Origin: Channa striata
Lineage: Eukaryota; Chordata; Actinopteri; Anabantiformes; Channidae
NCBI GenBank assembly: GCA_033026295.1
Contig: CM065179.1
Coordinates: 20,081,275 to 20,145,274 of the forward strand
DNA: 64,000 bases
Direction of reading: 5' to 3'
In this document: one piece after another, positions 1-11,965 of the stretch
Layout: every line of letters begins with the position of its first letter
Numbering within the stretch: position 1 is the first letter of the stretch
Notes under the pieces: model-generated
Told to the model about the DNA's origin: nothing
Database searches by the model: none
Seen by the model: the letters and a program-made list of their open reading frames with translations, nothing else
Program-made: the position numbers and the translations under genes

Positions 1-756
1 GAGATTGTGCAGTAAAGGGATTCGAACATGGTTGTTAATTTCTGTGTCCACATGATGCAGTAGTAACAAAAATGAAGTGAAATCCTCATCTTTGATGGCA
101 CAAAGTATTAAAAGAGGCATTTATCCATAATGCTTTACTGTAAAGCCCTGCCATTTAGCACTGCGGTTTACAGCAGACTATGATGCACATGCACGCACAA
201 ATAATAACAAGTGAACATGACTCGAGCAGTGTTTTATGTCAAATATAAAATATACCAACATTGTAATGTTTTTTGACATGCTGGTTACAAATGCAGAAAA
301 ATGTTTTCTGGATATTTTTATTTTAGATCCATCCTGAACGCTGTCTTCTAATATCATTTGAAAACGATAATAAAATTTGTAAACTGTGTTCTGGTTGATC
401 AAGATGTCTGGGTGGGTCTCTATATGGAGCACAGGGTGAGCTTATGCTAATATCTGCTATTATTGTTGTGCGTAATCCTGATAACTGTCACCCACACTTA
501 GTCAGATTACATGACAGATTATGGACATGTGGTGTTGAAATGTGCCCCCTGACAGTAACACACACACACACACACAAGTACAAACACATCCAACATGACA
601 CAACACATGTCCACCAGTCATAATGCAGTGATACACTGAAATTGAAATCTTGGATAAATCCGCTCTCCTAAATAATTTCCAGCACGTGTCTTATTGCCAA
701 TGTAACACTGAGAAACAGCATATTCTCTTTGTGTGTTTTCTCCATCTGTTTGACAG
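1..756. other. Probable nrl intron, no gene seen
   Basis: This is AT-rich sequence upstream of the first visible nrl exon. It ends in a splice acceptor (tttgacag) at 756. I see no coding exon here. A short (CA)n run lies at about 560-577. Confidence 0.5.
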
Positions 757-1579
757 TGTGGGGTGAACGAGCGCTTCTCTGATGAGCAGCTGGTGAGCCT
801 GTCAGTGCGCGAGCTCAACCGACACCTGCGTGGAGTGAGTAAGGATGAGGTGGTGCGCTTGAAGCAGAAACGCCGCACACTAAAGAACCGTGGCTATGCC
901 CAGTCCTGCCGCTACAAGCGCCTCCAGCACCGCCATGCTCTTGAGTCTGAAAAACATGTGCTCACACAACAGGTACATATATCCGCACACTCACACATCA
1001 GTTTGTGTTCTATTCCTGGTTCCCTAGACCCTGATCACTTATCCTAACACCAGGTCTTCAACCTTCAAACTTCAAAATGTCCTCAATTCGCCAGAAGATA
1101 GGAGAAACCACGTAACTAGGGAACAAATGCGACGTCAAACACATTTTTTGACTCTCTCTGAAAAGCTGGATGTTTGCTTCTCAGTGTGCTCATCCAAGAC
1201 TTATCTGACCCCAAGCTTAATCCTAAATCCAATATCAAGCGTTAATTTGAAAAATCTGACACCAAAAAGCCCCAAAGTAAGGTGATGATAGCCTCCAGTG
1301 TCCAACTGTATGACAGTTCCAAATTCGTTAAACCTGCATCGCTGCCTCATTGAGTCTTAGACACTAAGTGATCTTCGCTCTCCAGAAACGATGACCTCGT
1401 GTTTTCTTCCTTCTCAGTTGGAGCAGCTACAGTGTGAGCTGACCCGAGTGCTGAGGGAAAGAGACGCCTACAAGGCGCGCTACGAGAAGCTCCTCAGCAC
1501 AAACCACGCCGCCGGCAGCGACGCCCCACCAGCCCGCACCAGCAAGCCACCTTCTCCACCCCCTGACTACTTCCTCTAA
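757..1579 (+). CDS. nrl: Neural retina leucine zipper protein, large Maf bZIP factor (3' two coding exons; 5' part outside window)
   Basis: Two exons are visible, 757-972 and 1418-1579, both phase 0. They have an AG acceptor before 757, a GT donor after 972 and an acceptor ending at 1417. The first encodes the extended homology region and basic region typical of Maf proteins (ERFSDEQLV, SVRELNRHLRG, LKQKRRTLKNRGYAQSCR). The second continues the leucine zipper (LEQLQCELTRVLRERDAYKARYEK) and ends in PPPDYFL with a stop at 1577-1579. Large Mafs bind MARE sites as dimers in the nucleus; NRL drives rod photoreceptor genes. The ERFSDEQLV start and aromatic-Leu end exclude small Mafs. I prefer nrl over mafa, mafb or maf because those are essentially single-exon through the bZIP and because rem2 follows, as on human 14q11.2. 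The transactivation domain must lie left of position 1. Confidence 0.82.
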
Positions 1580-3648
1580 CCCACAGAGGGATGGGAGAAA
1601 CACAAAGACCAGCCAACATAGCACAATCAGTGATGAGTAATCAGACCTGGGGAAGAAAAAGAAGATACAGTATGTGTGAGCATGTGTGTGTGCCTGCGTG
1701 TGTGTGTGTGTGTGACAAGAAGTGAAAGAGAGACACTGGGAGGCAGTTTTGGGGCTGAACAACTGTGAACAATCTACCCTTAACTGATTAAAGGGGAATT
1801 GACTGTGATATGGTTAGATTTTGCTCAAGGCTGCTTCCTGCTACTTTACTGTGAAGGACAGTTGCACAAAAGCCGGCTGAGCGCTCTCCGAGATCTTTTG
1901 CTTGTGGTATAAGTGCATCCATGGACAAATACAACAATGGAAATGGATAAAAAAAAAAAAGCTTTAAAACAAATAGTCCCTGTCAAAACTATCTATGCAA
2001 TATCATGTAGCTGCGATGTACTCTGCAAGTGAGTGTTTGAGGCTCAAACTGTAGTTTTGTATTTTATAAAAGGCTGCTAAAGCTGCAGAGGTCTGGATAG
2101 TGCAGTGGTGCTGTATGTGGAGTGGTATGAGCTTGGATAAAATATCCTGGGCATGCACTTAAGTATTTACCAGCTAATATTTCACAGTTGCCTACCAAAG
2201 TGTTTAAGCTCACCGAGACACGTTTCTTTTTTGTAAGATGAACAATCGTAGATTAAAGAATGTACAAGGATACCTTTCATGGGGATCTTCCACTGATTGT
2301 ACTCAATGAAATGTGCAGATGTTGCTTTTGTATTATAGCAAAGGCATCTACTTTTTGCTAGTTGACAATGGCCGTTTCCAGCCATTAATCGTAAAAGAGC
2401 CGCTGTTTGCTCTCGAAAATGGGTTCTTACATTTTGAAAGACACAGAGCTGGTAGTGGGCTTAATAAAACAAATGCATATTCAGAAAGAGACAAGACGAA
2501 CCGTCACAGCAGGCAAAAAGAAAAAAAAAAAAGAGTGTGGCATGATTTGTGTGGTTGTGTCAAGTTCTCCACACTAGAGAAGCTATTTCTGGCTAGACTG
2601 AACACCTCTGCAACAAGTAGCAAGACGATCACCATATTAATGCAACATGTCGCACGACGGAGCTGGTCACTGGTGATTCAGGTCCCGCGGCCTGATCCAG
2701 ATGCAGCAAAAATATGTGGTGCAGGGATAGAAAAATGCAAATAATCTCCTCATGGACACACCTTCTTATTTGTCCCGTGAAATCAATGCCAGGGTTCATG
2801 CATTACAGGTATTTATTTTGTTTGGGTGTAGGTTAATTACATTGTTCTTTTATTTATTCACTTATTTATTCAGTATTTATTGTGTATTTATGTACTGAAT
2901 TGCTCGATTTATTCCATTAGAGTGTATTTTTACTTTCCTACAGTTGATTATTTCCTCCATTTGTGCTTAGAATTAACATTATTACAAATATAATGGCCAT
3001 TATCATGGTTTCCTGCTCTTGTTGTAGTGTGGTTTCATATGCATATGAAATAATATAATATGAAGAGAAATAAAGAGGTCCTTTACAAAACCTGGCTGGC
3101 TGCGGCGTGCTTTGTACACCCTTCACACGCTCTAACCTCATCTCCTCTCCACTCATCTGACTCTAACTCTTACTTTCAGTCTTCCGCCGGCCTTGATGCG
3201 TCTCTCTTTATCTCTGTCCCTCTATAGTGAAGCACTGACCCTGGCTGTTGCTCTGTTTGGGATGACCTCATCTTCAGCTCTCCCTCCCTCCCTCTGTCTC
3301 TCGCTCTCTCTCTGGCCTGTATAATAGGAGCAGGATTAGGGCTATAATAGCGTCCTGGCTCACTGTTGGAGTCTATTGTGGCATTGTGTGGGAGGGACAC
3401 ACCACCGCTCATGGACACTCTCTCATTCTGACAAAAAACACGTCTAAATACACTCCATAGATCAGCCCAGCAGAGGTGACTTGATTTAATGCATTTAAAG
3501 TCGATTAAGGACAAGGTGTCCTGACATGATGCCAGAGAAAAGCAGTGAGTGACTGACAGAGTTGTCAGTCAGCTGGTTAGGTTGTTTTGCCACTGTTCTG
3601 AAGCAGGAATACCCCGATGACACGATTAATACGTGGATGCCCCCACGG

Positions 3649-3650
<2 letters not shown>

Positions 3651-3682
<32 letters not shown>
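3651..3682. repeat. (AC)n microsatellite
   Basis: An uninterrupted AC dinucleotide tract of about 32 bp lies between nrl and rem2, with shorter CA runs just downstream. Confidence 0.95.
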
Positions 3683-3687
<5 letters not shown>

Positions 3688-4128
3688 AATACACACACTC
3701 GTGCTCAAGCACACACACGCACAAGCCAATTAGTGTAACGAAAGACTTGTGTTGGACAGCCCCCTAGTGGCTCAGTGGTTCCCCAATCCCCCACCTCACA
3801 GAGGTCAACGGCAGCCCCGTCACACTCAGCATCATCCTTCACAGCATCATCTGCATCAGCTCTGCACTGTCACAGCTGCAAGTGCATGAGGATGCTGCAA
3901 AGCCTCAGACCTCGGGGGGGTCGGAGGGGGCGGTGGGGAAGACGGGGGGGTGACATCACCCATGCGTCAAGCCAGTGGGTCACAATCAGTTTGGAGAGCG
4001 ACGATGATGTAGGTGATCAATGACGGTGCTGTCTGCAGCCCTGGACCCGGGCCCTAACCTGAGGAGAGAGAGGAGGGGGGGAGGGGGGGTGAGATCCGGT
4101 GAGGGAGAGAGTGCAACAGAGAATCAGA

Positions 4129-4179
4129 GCGAGGGAGCGAGGGAGGGAGGGAGGGAAGAGAGAGAGAGAGAGAGAGAGA
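4129..4179. repeat. Purine (GAGG/GA)n tract upstream of rem2
   Basis: A GAGG-type tract passes into a pure GA dinucleotide run about 160 bp upstream of the rem2 start codon. It probably lies in the rem2 promoter or 5' UTR. GA tracts near vertebrate promoters are common. Confidence 0.85.
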
Positions 4180-4339
4180 CCGCGCTTAGTTTGTAGTTGC
4201 CGAGAGCTGCGTGACAGGTGAGCGGTCCCGGGCTTCTCGGGCTGGGGCTGGTGAAGTTGGGGGTGGGTGAGTGGGGAGGGGGGCACGCTGTGCATCTTCT
4301 TGGAGTCTTGATTGCCGATCGCTTGATTTCAGTTTGCAG

Positions 4340-7300
4340 ATGCCGACAGATGTGCCCGAAGACAGGCTCAGTAACGAGGACAAGGGGACCAAGGTAGGAG
4401 CGCCAGAATCCGGTGGTTCAATTAGCCAATCAGGTGTGGAGCAAAGTGGTTGGTGCTGTTTGATGATTGTCAGCTTAATGGAGGGGTTTATGGAAATGAA
4501 TCAGCCCCCCCCCCTCCCCCCCGTGTGTGTGCGCGTGTGAGACAGAGACGGAGACGGGGGTTCTGCTCGAATATGAATCACTGCTCATTGTTGCCTCTTA
4601 ACGCCATTCATTCTGTGCGTGAGTTGTGTTGGAAATCAGAGGAGGAGCCGTCACCTGATTCTGTCACTTCCCCTCAGCTCATAGGAAGCGTTTTACCACC
4701 TTTCAGCTTATTGTTTCAGTTTCCCTGACAAGTTTGCTGCTTCATTTTCATCAGTCTCATCCATCCAAGGCATAGCAATTTATTAAACATTTATTAAAGA
4801 CTCACAAAACTTTATGTTAAGCGCTTATTACATCTGCGGTATTTGGTGGACCCCAAAAACAGAGAATTCCCCCCAGTTCTGCTGAACGTGTAGGTAGGCA
4901 CCACAGGTTTGCCCACAGGTCGGCACTGTGGACATCGCAGCTCTCCTCGAGTGGACAAGAATAGTTATTACATACTCATTTTAGGGGGGCCGCTCAGCCT
5001 GGGAAAACTGTTGCATAACCAAATGATGCATTGCAAATAAGGTTTGATCATTTACATGTTTGACATACATGTAGAGTTTTATGTGATGAAATGTCAAGTA
5101 GATGTGATGTCGCTGCACATTTTGTGGCTCTTCAATCTCTTGCCGAACCTTTCATTAGTATGCGAAGCACTTTACTTATAGCTGATGTAATACATTTTTG
5201 TTGTTGTTAGCATAATATGAAAAGCATCATATCTGAATGTCTCTTCCAGAGTGACAGTATGACCCTGTCCAGCACCCCTACTGTCCGTAGAGGTAGCACA
5301 CCTCTACCGATTAAGCACCAGCTTAGACGAGAAGAAGCTGTTCACGATGACGGCGACTGGACATCGGGTGCAGCTGGACCCTCTGCTTCACCAATCAGCT
5401 TCAGTCCAGCGCTGGATGACACTCTGACGGTGACGGTGGAGGCCAGGGCTGACGGGCCTTTAAGGATCGCCCTGCTGGGGCAGAACGGTGTGGGGAAGTC
5501 TTCTCTGGCCATTGCCCTCGCCGGGGACATGGACAGGACTGCGTCCGTGGATTCTGATGGTACAAAGCTGTTTGTTTGACAGGACTAATACAGGACAAAG
5601 TCAGTAATGCAGCTGAGAGGCAGCCTGCTATGACTTTGCCTTTCAAATGTGACAAACGTGCCAAATACCACAGTGAGCAGCAGGTAAATAAATCACAGCA
5701 CCCATCTCCCATCTGAGACCTAACTGCTGCTCTCCCTGTCCTTAGGGGAGGGTTATGCGCGCACAGTCACTGTGGATGATGAGGAGAGCACCATCATTAT
5801 CTATGACAACTGGCGACAGGTGAGCCAAACAACACTTCACCATATCCACACTCCCTGCTCCGTTATTAGGCCACCGAGCCCTCTGCAGCTGTATACACTG
5901 TGCTCAGCTCCGTTTTGCTGTTTCAGGATATTGTGTGAGAGTCTGTGGGCTGCTCCGTCTCTGGACTGCTTTAAAAAGTGTCTCAAAATTTGGTGAATTT
6001 TGTGTGCTGCACCGGATAATTTCTTACTGTATTTGGAGATAAATTCAGACATTCAGATTTCTCACAGAGAGCACAGAGAAATCTTTGATTTGATCTTTGA
6101 AAAGCCAGCGGCATCAATCCTTTCAGACATAAACTGCAATATGAGCATATCCCAGAAAGCCCTGGGCAGAAGGTAGATAATATAATTATAGCACGTGAAA
6201 TAAGAAATGAGGTTAAAGTATCAAATGAAGATAAAAGAAAAACAGGAAAAGAACATTAAGGGAACTAGAAGAAATAAACATTTGCTGACTGCACGCTGTA
6301 CGTAGCATTTTTTTTACCTCTAGGTATTTCAATACCTAGAGTAGGGAGCATTAATTATTTGACCTGACAGCACTATAACAAAACTTGATGCCAAGCACAG
6401 AGAAAGTCAAAAAGACAATAATAAATTTGCTGCATCTGTATCTGCTTGACAAAGCTCATTATCAGGTTGTTTTGCACTCTTGTTATCTTCACTCTTTTCC
6501 CTCGTGTGCAGTTCAGAGGCATCTGTGTTTGAATGTGAGCAAGGGATAGAGAGGGGGGGCTGCTCACACAGCAGATGTGCCAAATGAGTGCATTAATATT
6601 TTTGATTTATATGGATGTGTGAAAAACACTGAATACATACACGTGAGGCACAATCTGTCTTTTTTGATGTGGGGATTCTTACGTGTCACTCTTTCTAGAA
6701 TGAGATATTGCAATAGCTGCCTTGGAGGGAATTGCATTTATGATTGTAGAATTACATCATTTTCGCTTTGGTCTGTGTTCAATTTTAGCCTTATCAAAAT
6801 TAAATGAAAGTCAACAGACCATGGCAGTTTTAACTAAGGACATGCTGAGGTTTAATTTTCGATAAAGGAGCCACTCGGGGACATTTTATTTTTAGAGCTT
6901 TTTGCTTGGAGACGAGTATATGTGTGTGCCACTGAAAACTCTCACAGTCAGTGCTATCCACAGTAACAATTTCTCACCAAACCACAAGAGATTTTAGATG
7001 GAGAAGTCAACTTCCTACTCTATCTGCAGGCTACTCATACACTGTTATTCTGCTTTCATAGTAGTATTTATGAAAGCAATGGAGAGTCTGCACTGTGCAA
7101 GAGCGTATTTTCCGACAGATCTTAATATCATGAACTTTTAAAGTCAATTTGAAATACAGGCTTTGGCCCTAATTATTCCACATATAAGTGATGTTCTCAA
7201 AATGGAGTTCCTGCACATAAGCCTATAAAAACACAGTGGCACATTCTTCGCTTTCCTTGTCTAAGTATTTTTAACAGCCCCTGCAGGATTGCAACATGCA

Positions 7301-9431
7301 CTGTCTCTCCCCCAGGACCTGTCAGCTCTGCAGTGTGAGGTGTGTGTCCTGGTGTTTTCAGTGACTGACAGGCGTAGTTTCCACCGCACTGCTCAACTCC
7401 GACTTCTCCTGAGAGAGACTCAGCCCCAAACTCCCATCATCCTTGTCGGTAATAAGAGTGACCTCGTTCGCACACGTGAGGTTACATATCAAGGTAAGAC
7501 AAAACCTCCATTGTCTTCATCTCTTTTCAGTTCATCTCTTTTTTCCATTGTAGCAGTCAGCTGGTGTTGACATTTTCAGCTCTTTATCGCTGTCAGTAAA
7601 CACAAACGTATGGTGAAATACAGAATGCGAAAATGTAAATGTCAGTGCTTCAGCTTTATCACAGTGTGGGAGTATGAGAGGAGTCACAATCACAGTGAGA
7701 GCAGGAGAGCGCTCTCTCTGAGCGCTCTGTATGTCTACATTCATGCCGTTTTAGAGCACACAGGCAAGTTTTGACTGAAATCTTCTCCACACCATTGGTA
7801 GATTGGAGACTGGAGATATTTTACAGTTTGAACCTGTTCATCAGGCCAAAACATTCCCGAAAGACAAAGTTATTTGACAAAAATTAATGGTTGTAAAAAA
7901 CTTACAGGATGTTTTTATTATCAACGTGCCTTCAAGATTTCTTTATAGAGTAAACCTAACTTTATTTGAAGAAAAAGTGGTAATAGGACTATAGAATAGG
8001 GAAATACAGAAAATGAATAAAACACATGACTCAAACAATCAAAAGCGTCTTACATACTGACTCAAATGTTGCTAAATTTTCATTAAATACATTTTCTCAT
8101 TTTCCTCGGTGCATGTATGCAACATCATTTTTATCCAGGGCAGCACCACATACTTCAAACTAGAGAGAAAAGCACCAGGGATCAATAAAAGTCAGGGTGT
8201 GCTTGCAAACAAGATGCCCACATCTCTTTTCTTTACGTTACATCCATCATCGACTTGTCTTTGCGCATCAAAGGAAATTGGAGCCACTGAATATCAGTCC
8301 TCTCTCAAAAGACCCAGCCCTCCACATTACAAACTGCTTAATGAGCTCCTCGTAATTGCTTACGAGGGCATTTTGCACAATTAGATCAAAGGGTCCTCGC
8401 CTTGTACCCACTTTCAGAGAGAACTCAGAACCCTCCCTGGTAAAAGAGTGCTGACCTCCTTTAAAGAGATGACAGCTTGTTTCTGAAGGTGTGAAAGACT
8501 TCCTGGATGATCTACCTGCAGAGCTGAAGCCTTTTTTTTTTTGAGAGTTCTCTTACAAATCCAGCTACGAGCTTTACATGAAACTAAAGATGATACTGAT
8601 GATTCAGAACCCTGATTATAGTATTTATTTATTAAGATACATTTATTAAGTTCATTTAACATAAATACAAGTGTGTCTATCTTTCATCTTGTAACTTTTT
8701 GCCCTGCTGATTCAATTCTGCATGCATATGACTTTGTGACTTTTTATCTTGAGGCACCCTAACCCTGGTTATAGTGCATACCACCAGCAATATCTGCAAT
8801 TTTACTGCAAGTTGTTAGCAAAGGTTTACACAATTTTGCATGGGCATGGTAATATTGGGCTTTAAACTGTTTCTTTAAATAGATATTTTTTTGTTGTTGT
8901 TGTTGAGGCAAAATTTTGAAATTGGTGCACAGGGTCAATCAAGATCCATCAACTGATAATTAATATGCCCACAATGACACAGATGCTGTCTGATGAAGAT
9001 CCAATAAAGATATAAATTGCCCAAAAATTACTACATATATTGGATTTGGCCGTAGGGCTGCTCCATTTTATTGAAAGGGGCATTTGGCCTGACAGAGACC
9101 TATGTTCATGCTTTTCCTCTCTCAATCTCTCCCATCAGAGGCCATGTCCAGCGCTGCCCTCTTCAACTGTCTCTATCTGGAGATCTCTGCCTCTCTGGAC
9201 CACCGCACCCCAGAGCTCCTGGAGTGTGTGGTGCGGCTAGCCAGAGGCCAGTCCCCGTGGCCACCGGGTACCAGTGCAGAGGACATGAGTGGAGGAGGCC
9301 AACGCGAAAGCATCACCTCGCGTGCTAAACGTTTCCTGTCCAGCCTGGTGCCCCGATACCCTCGAGAGCGAGAAGTGGGAAAGTTTCTGAGGCAGAAGTC
9401 CCGCTCGTGCCACGACCTGGGGGCTCTGTGA
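4340..9431 (+). CDS. rem2: RGK-family GTP-binding protein REM2
   Basis: There are five coding exons: 4340-4393, 5250-5559, 5746-5819, 7316-7493 and 9139-9431. All junctions are GT-AG and the phases close, giving about 302 aa against about 340 in human REM2. The N-terminus has RRGSTPLPIKHQLRREEAVHD, which is close to the REM2 14-3-3-binding region. The P-loop GQNGVGKSS lies at residues 95-103, VFSVTDRRSF in the middle and NKSD at 192-195. The C-terminus ends RSRSCHDLGAL, the RGK CHDL signature, without a prenylation CAAX box. As in other RGK proteins there is no DxxG; the equivalent is YDNW. Known role: RGK proteins inhibit voltage-gated calcium channels at the plasma membrane through the beta subunit. 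Oddity: the segment between YDNWRQ and VFSVTD is about nine residues shorter than in mammalian RGKs. Confidence is high for RGK and good for rem2 over rem1, gem and rrad. Confidence 0.9.
6318..6341. repeat. Perfect 11-bp inverted repeat in rem2 intron 3
   Basis: CTCTAGGTATT, two bases TC, then AATACCTAGAG. It is a near-perfect palindrome with a two-base centre and no assigned function. Confidence 0.9.
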
Positions 9432-9802
9432 TAAGGCCCTGCAGGGAGGTTAATGGTTAGGTTGTAAACAGACTTAGCTGGAAGTGATGTAGTATACCAA
9501 CAAAGAGAGGAACAGTCATACGGCAAGTAGTGGACTTGAGAACAAGATGTGCATAACAAAAGTGTGAGTATGTGTGGGCCAGAGGGATCTGTGGACAGTG
9601 TTGTGAATGATCATTGTGTGCATCCAGAAAAGGAAAAGAGGGTGAAAGACAAAATGTTGTTGAGGTTGCTTTTCTGTAGGATAGAAACTTTGTTCACCGT
9701 ACCAAACCCCAAAGGAGAGAAGATTATAATAGAGCTGTAGAACACCTGTAAATACACTGTAGTAGTGATATTTAACTACCACTGTCACAGCCTTGAGAGC
9801 TA

Positions 9803-9808
9803 AATAAA
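9803..9808 (+). terminator. rem2 poly(A) signal candidate
   Basis: AATAAA lies about 370 bp after the rem2 stop codon, which implies a short 3' UTR. No transcript evidence is available. Confidence 0.5.
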
Positions 9809-11846
9809 TGGCTTTTTTGAGTCTTGGAGACGTCACAGTATTTTTGACCTGCGTTTTGTCATTACGCTTGTTGTTGTCATTCTGCTAACTACACTGGAGA
9901 GGAAACAGTCCCATTTAATGACAGCCCAAGCACAGGATAAAGTCATGACCACACATATTAATAACCTATTAGTGGGTTAGACTGAGCTGGTGATTCATGT
10001 TGTGTTCATTAATTCTCAGCAAGTGGGATTCGTGGGCAAACAAGTAGAGAATCGGGATGGAAATATAAGTGGACAGAGCTCAGCGTGGCAATATGAGAAG
10101 GAGTGAGAGGCAGATTATTGTATATAGAGTGATAGTTGCCACGTTACAGTTGTCAAGGAGACATGGAGTCACTGAGATATACACATTGTGTCCCTTTCTG
10201 CTGCATATCGATTTATAGATAGGAAGGCTGATTCTGGGCACAGTAAACCATATTTTTAATGTAATATTCAACTCAAAATTAAAATGCTGAGGATTTTGTG
10301 AGGTATCAGCTTCCCTGCACTCATCTGTATCACTCTCTACCCTCAGCACTTCCATCCTCCCACTTCCACCCACACATGAACAGAGATTTAGCACATCAGA
10401 GGTCGTTATACCCATCATTTGTTATCAAAGTGAGAACAGCGCTATAATAGAAGTAAAAAATAAAATGGTGGCATGATATTCTGACTCATTCCCTTGGCTG
10501 CCAACTACTGGATTGGATTGAAAGGTTAAGCTTGTAGAAAGTCAATGTGGGCTGCAGGCTCCCTCTTGTGGCTGAGCCATTAATGAAGATACCTGAATGT
10601 GGTTAAATATGCCAGTTTTTATGGGGAAAATATATTACTGAACTGGGGTAGCACCAGTCCATCCCCATCCATAAGTTGCTGTCTCTTTAGCGGAGCACCC
10701 AGTTCACACAGAGGACAGTCATCTGTTTTGTGAGTGACAGCTTATGAGACAGCCAGCAGCGATGTTATATTAAACACTGCTGCATCTATTTCAGTAACTT
10801 AAAAATGGTTTGCATATTCCACTAAACAAATCTTTATACCACAAACAAAACCGAAAGCAAAATTTAAAAAAAGAAATACATAACTTACAAGCTGAGCTAT
10901 GGCAAACACTGAGGTCAACGTTGTTCTGCTGCACAAATATTTGGAATAAAAAAACATTTTTTAATTCATTTATCCAACTTCCCGTGTGTTTTTTTTTTAC
11001 ATTTTATCTCAATTAATAAATTATTATTGCTAGAGGTTTCAAACCCCTCTCCACCGCAACCTGGTATACAATTCTGGTGGAGACATCTTTATTTTTACTT
11101 ATACATTTATGAGCCACAAATATTCATATAAATGGGTAAAATCAGAAACCATAGTCAGCCTTTAAAAGTAATCATGTTGCCCGCCATCAAACATATTTCA
11201 TTCTGTTTAAGGTTATGTTTGACTTTGAACTGGAAAGCTACCTGCATCATTAGGTATAAGTTTTAAAGTAATTAATAATACATTATGTTTATTGAATACA
11301 GGCACATATTCTTACTCAAACCACTAACTGGTTTACATATACGTTCTGTTAAATAAAACATATCCAACCACATCCTCCACCCTTCCTGCTGCTCCAGCAA
11401 AATAAAAATGATAAATAAAAAGCCTACCACTGTAAAATTGTCACACAAGTCATCAATTAAACTTTCTTCCCCACAGTTTATTAATAAAAAAAATAAAAGT
11501 AAATTATGTGCAGTTTGGCCCTTTCATTGCTCAACAAAGTGGTTTACAATGTACCATTAATAACCTACCTGTGTGAATTCAGCCTACAAAGTGAATTCCA
11601 CCATATCTTCACACTCACGCAAATAAAATCCCCCCCCCCCCCCCAACTTGTGGTCTCGTTAAAAAGAAAATACCTAGTCAGTGACTTCCCATTGTATGCT
11701 TTTTTTTGTTAGGAAACAGTTTATCCAGGGAGTTCCATGTGGCTCAGTTATTGGACCCCTTTTTTATGATTTACATTCTCATTCTCTGACACATCTTTTA
11801 ACACTATGAAATAAGCATTTGATTAAAAAACTTTTGAATTACTTGT
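9809..11846. other. rem2-paics intergenic spacer, no gene seen
   Basis: This is an AT-rich stretch between two convergent genes. The open frames here are short and low-complexity and show no recognisable domain. It contains a homopolymer C run at 11629-11644. Confidence 0.55.
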
Positions 11847-11852
11847 TTTATT
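11847..11852 (-). terminator. paics poly(A) signal candidate
   Basis: The + strand TTTATT reads AATAAA on the minus strand, about 115 bp beyond the paics stop codon. Confidence 0.5.
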
Positions 11853-11965
11853 AATGGAATGACTCGAGTGTGAGAGTGTACATGTAGATTGCATCTAGTG
11901 TTACAAGATTTTTTCATGGTAACTAAAATGAAATAGAATTCATAGACAGTGGGTTTTGAGCCAGT

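Larger units (their letters stand above)
1580..4339. other. nrl 3' UTR and nrl-rem2 spacer
   Basis: No coding exon is supportable. The start must be the nrl 3' UTR; its end is unclear, with an AATAAA candidate near 2464. About 2838-2892 is dense in ATTTA/TTATTTAT motifs. An (AC)n microsatellite follows at 3651-3682. From 3900 the sequence becomes G/C- and purine-rich ahead of rem2, which is consistent with a rem2 promoter and 5' UTR. Confidence 0.5.

Noticed and set aside
2313..2744. 143-codon + strand frame after nrl
   Set aside because: It has A-rich composition with an internal poly-Lys run from a poly(A) stretch, no domain and no splice context. It most likely lies in UTR or spacer.
9040..9559. 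Alternative + and - frames overlapping the last rem2 exon
   Set aside because: Only the frame ending RSRSCHDLGAL matches the RGK C-terminus; the others are shadows.
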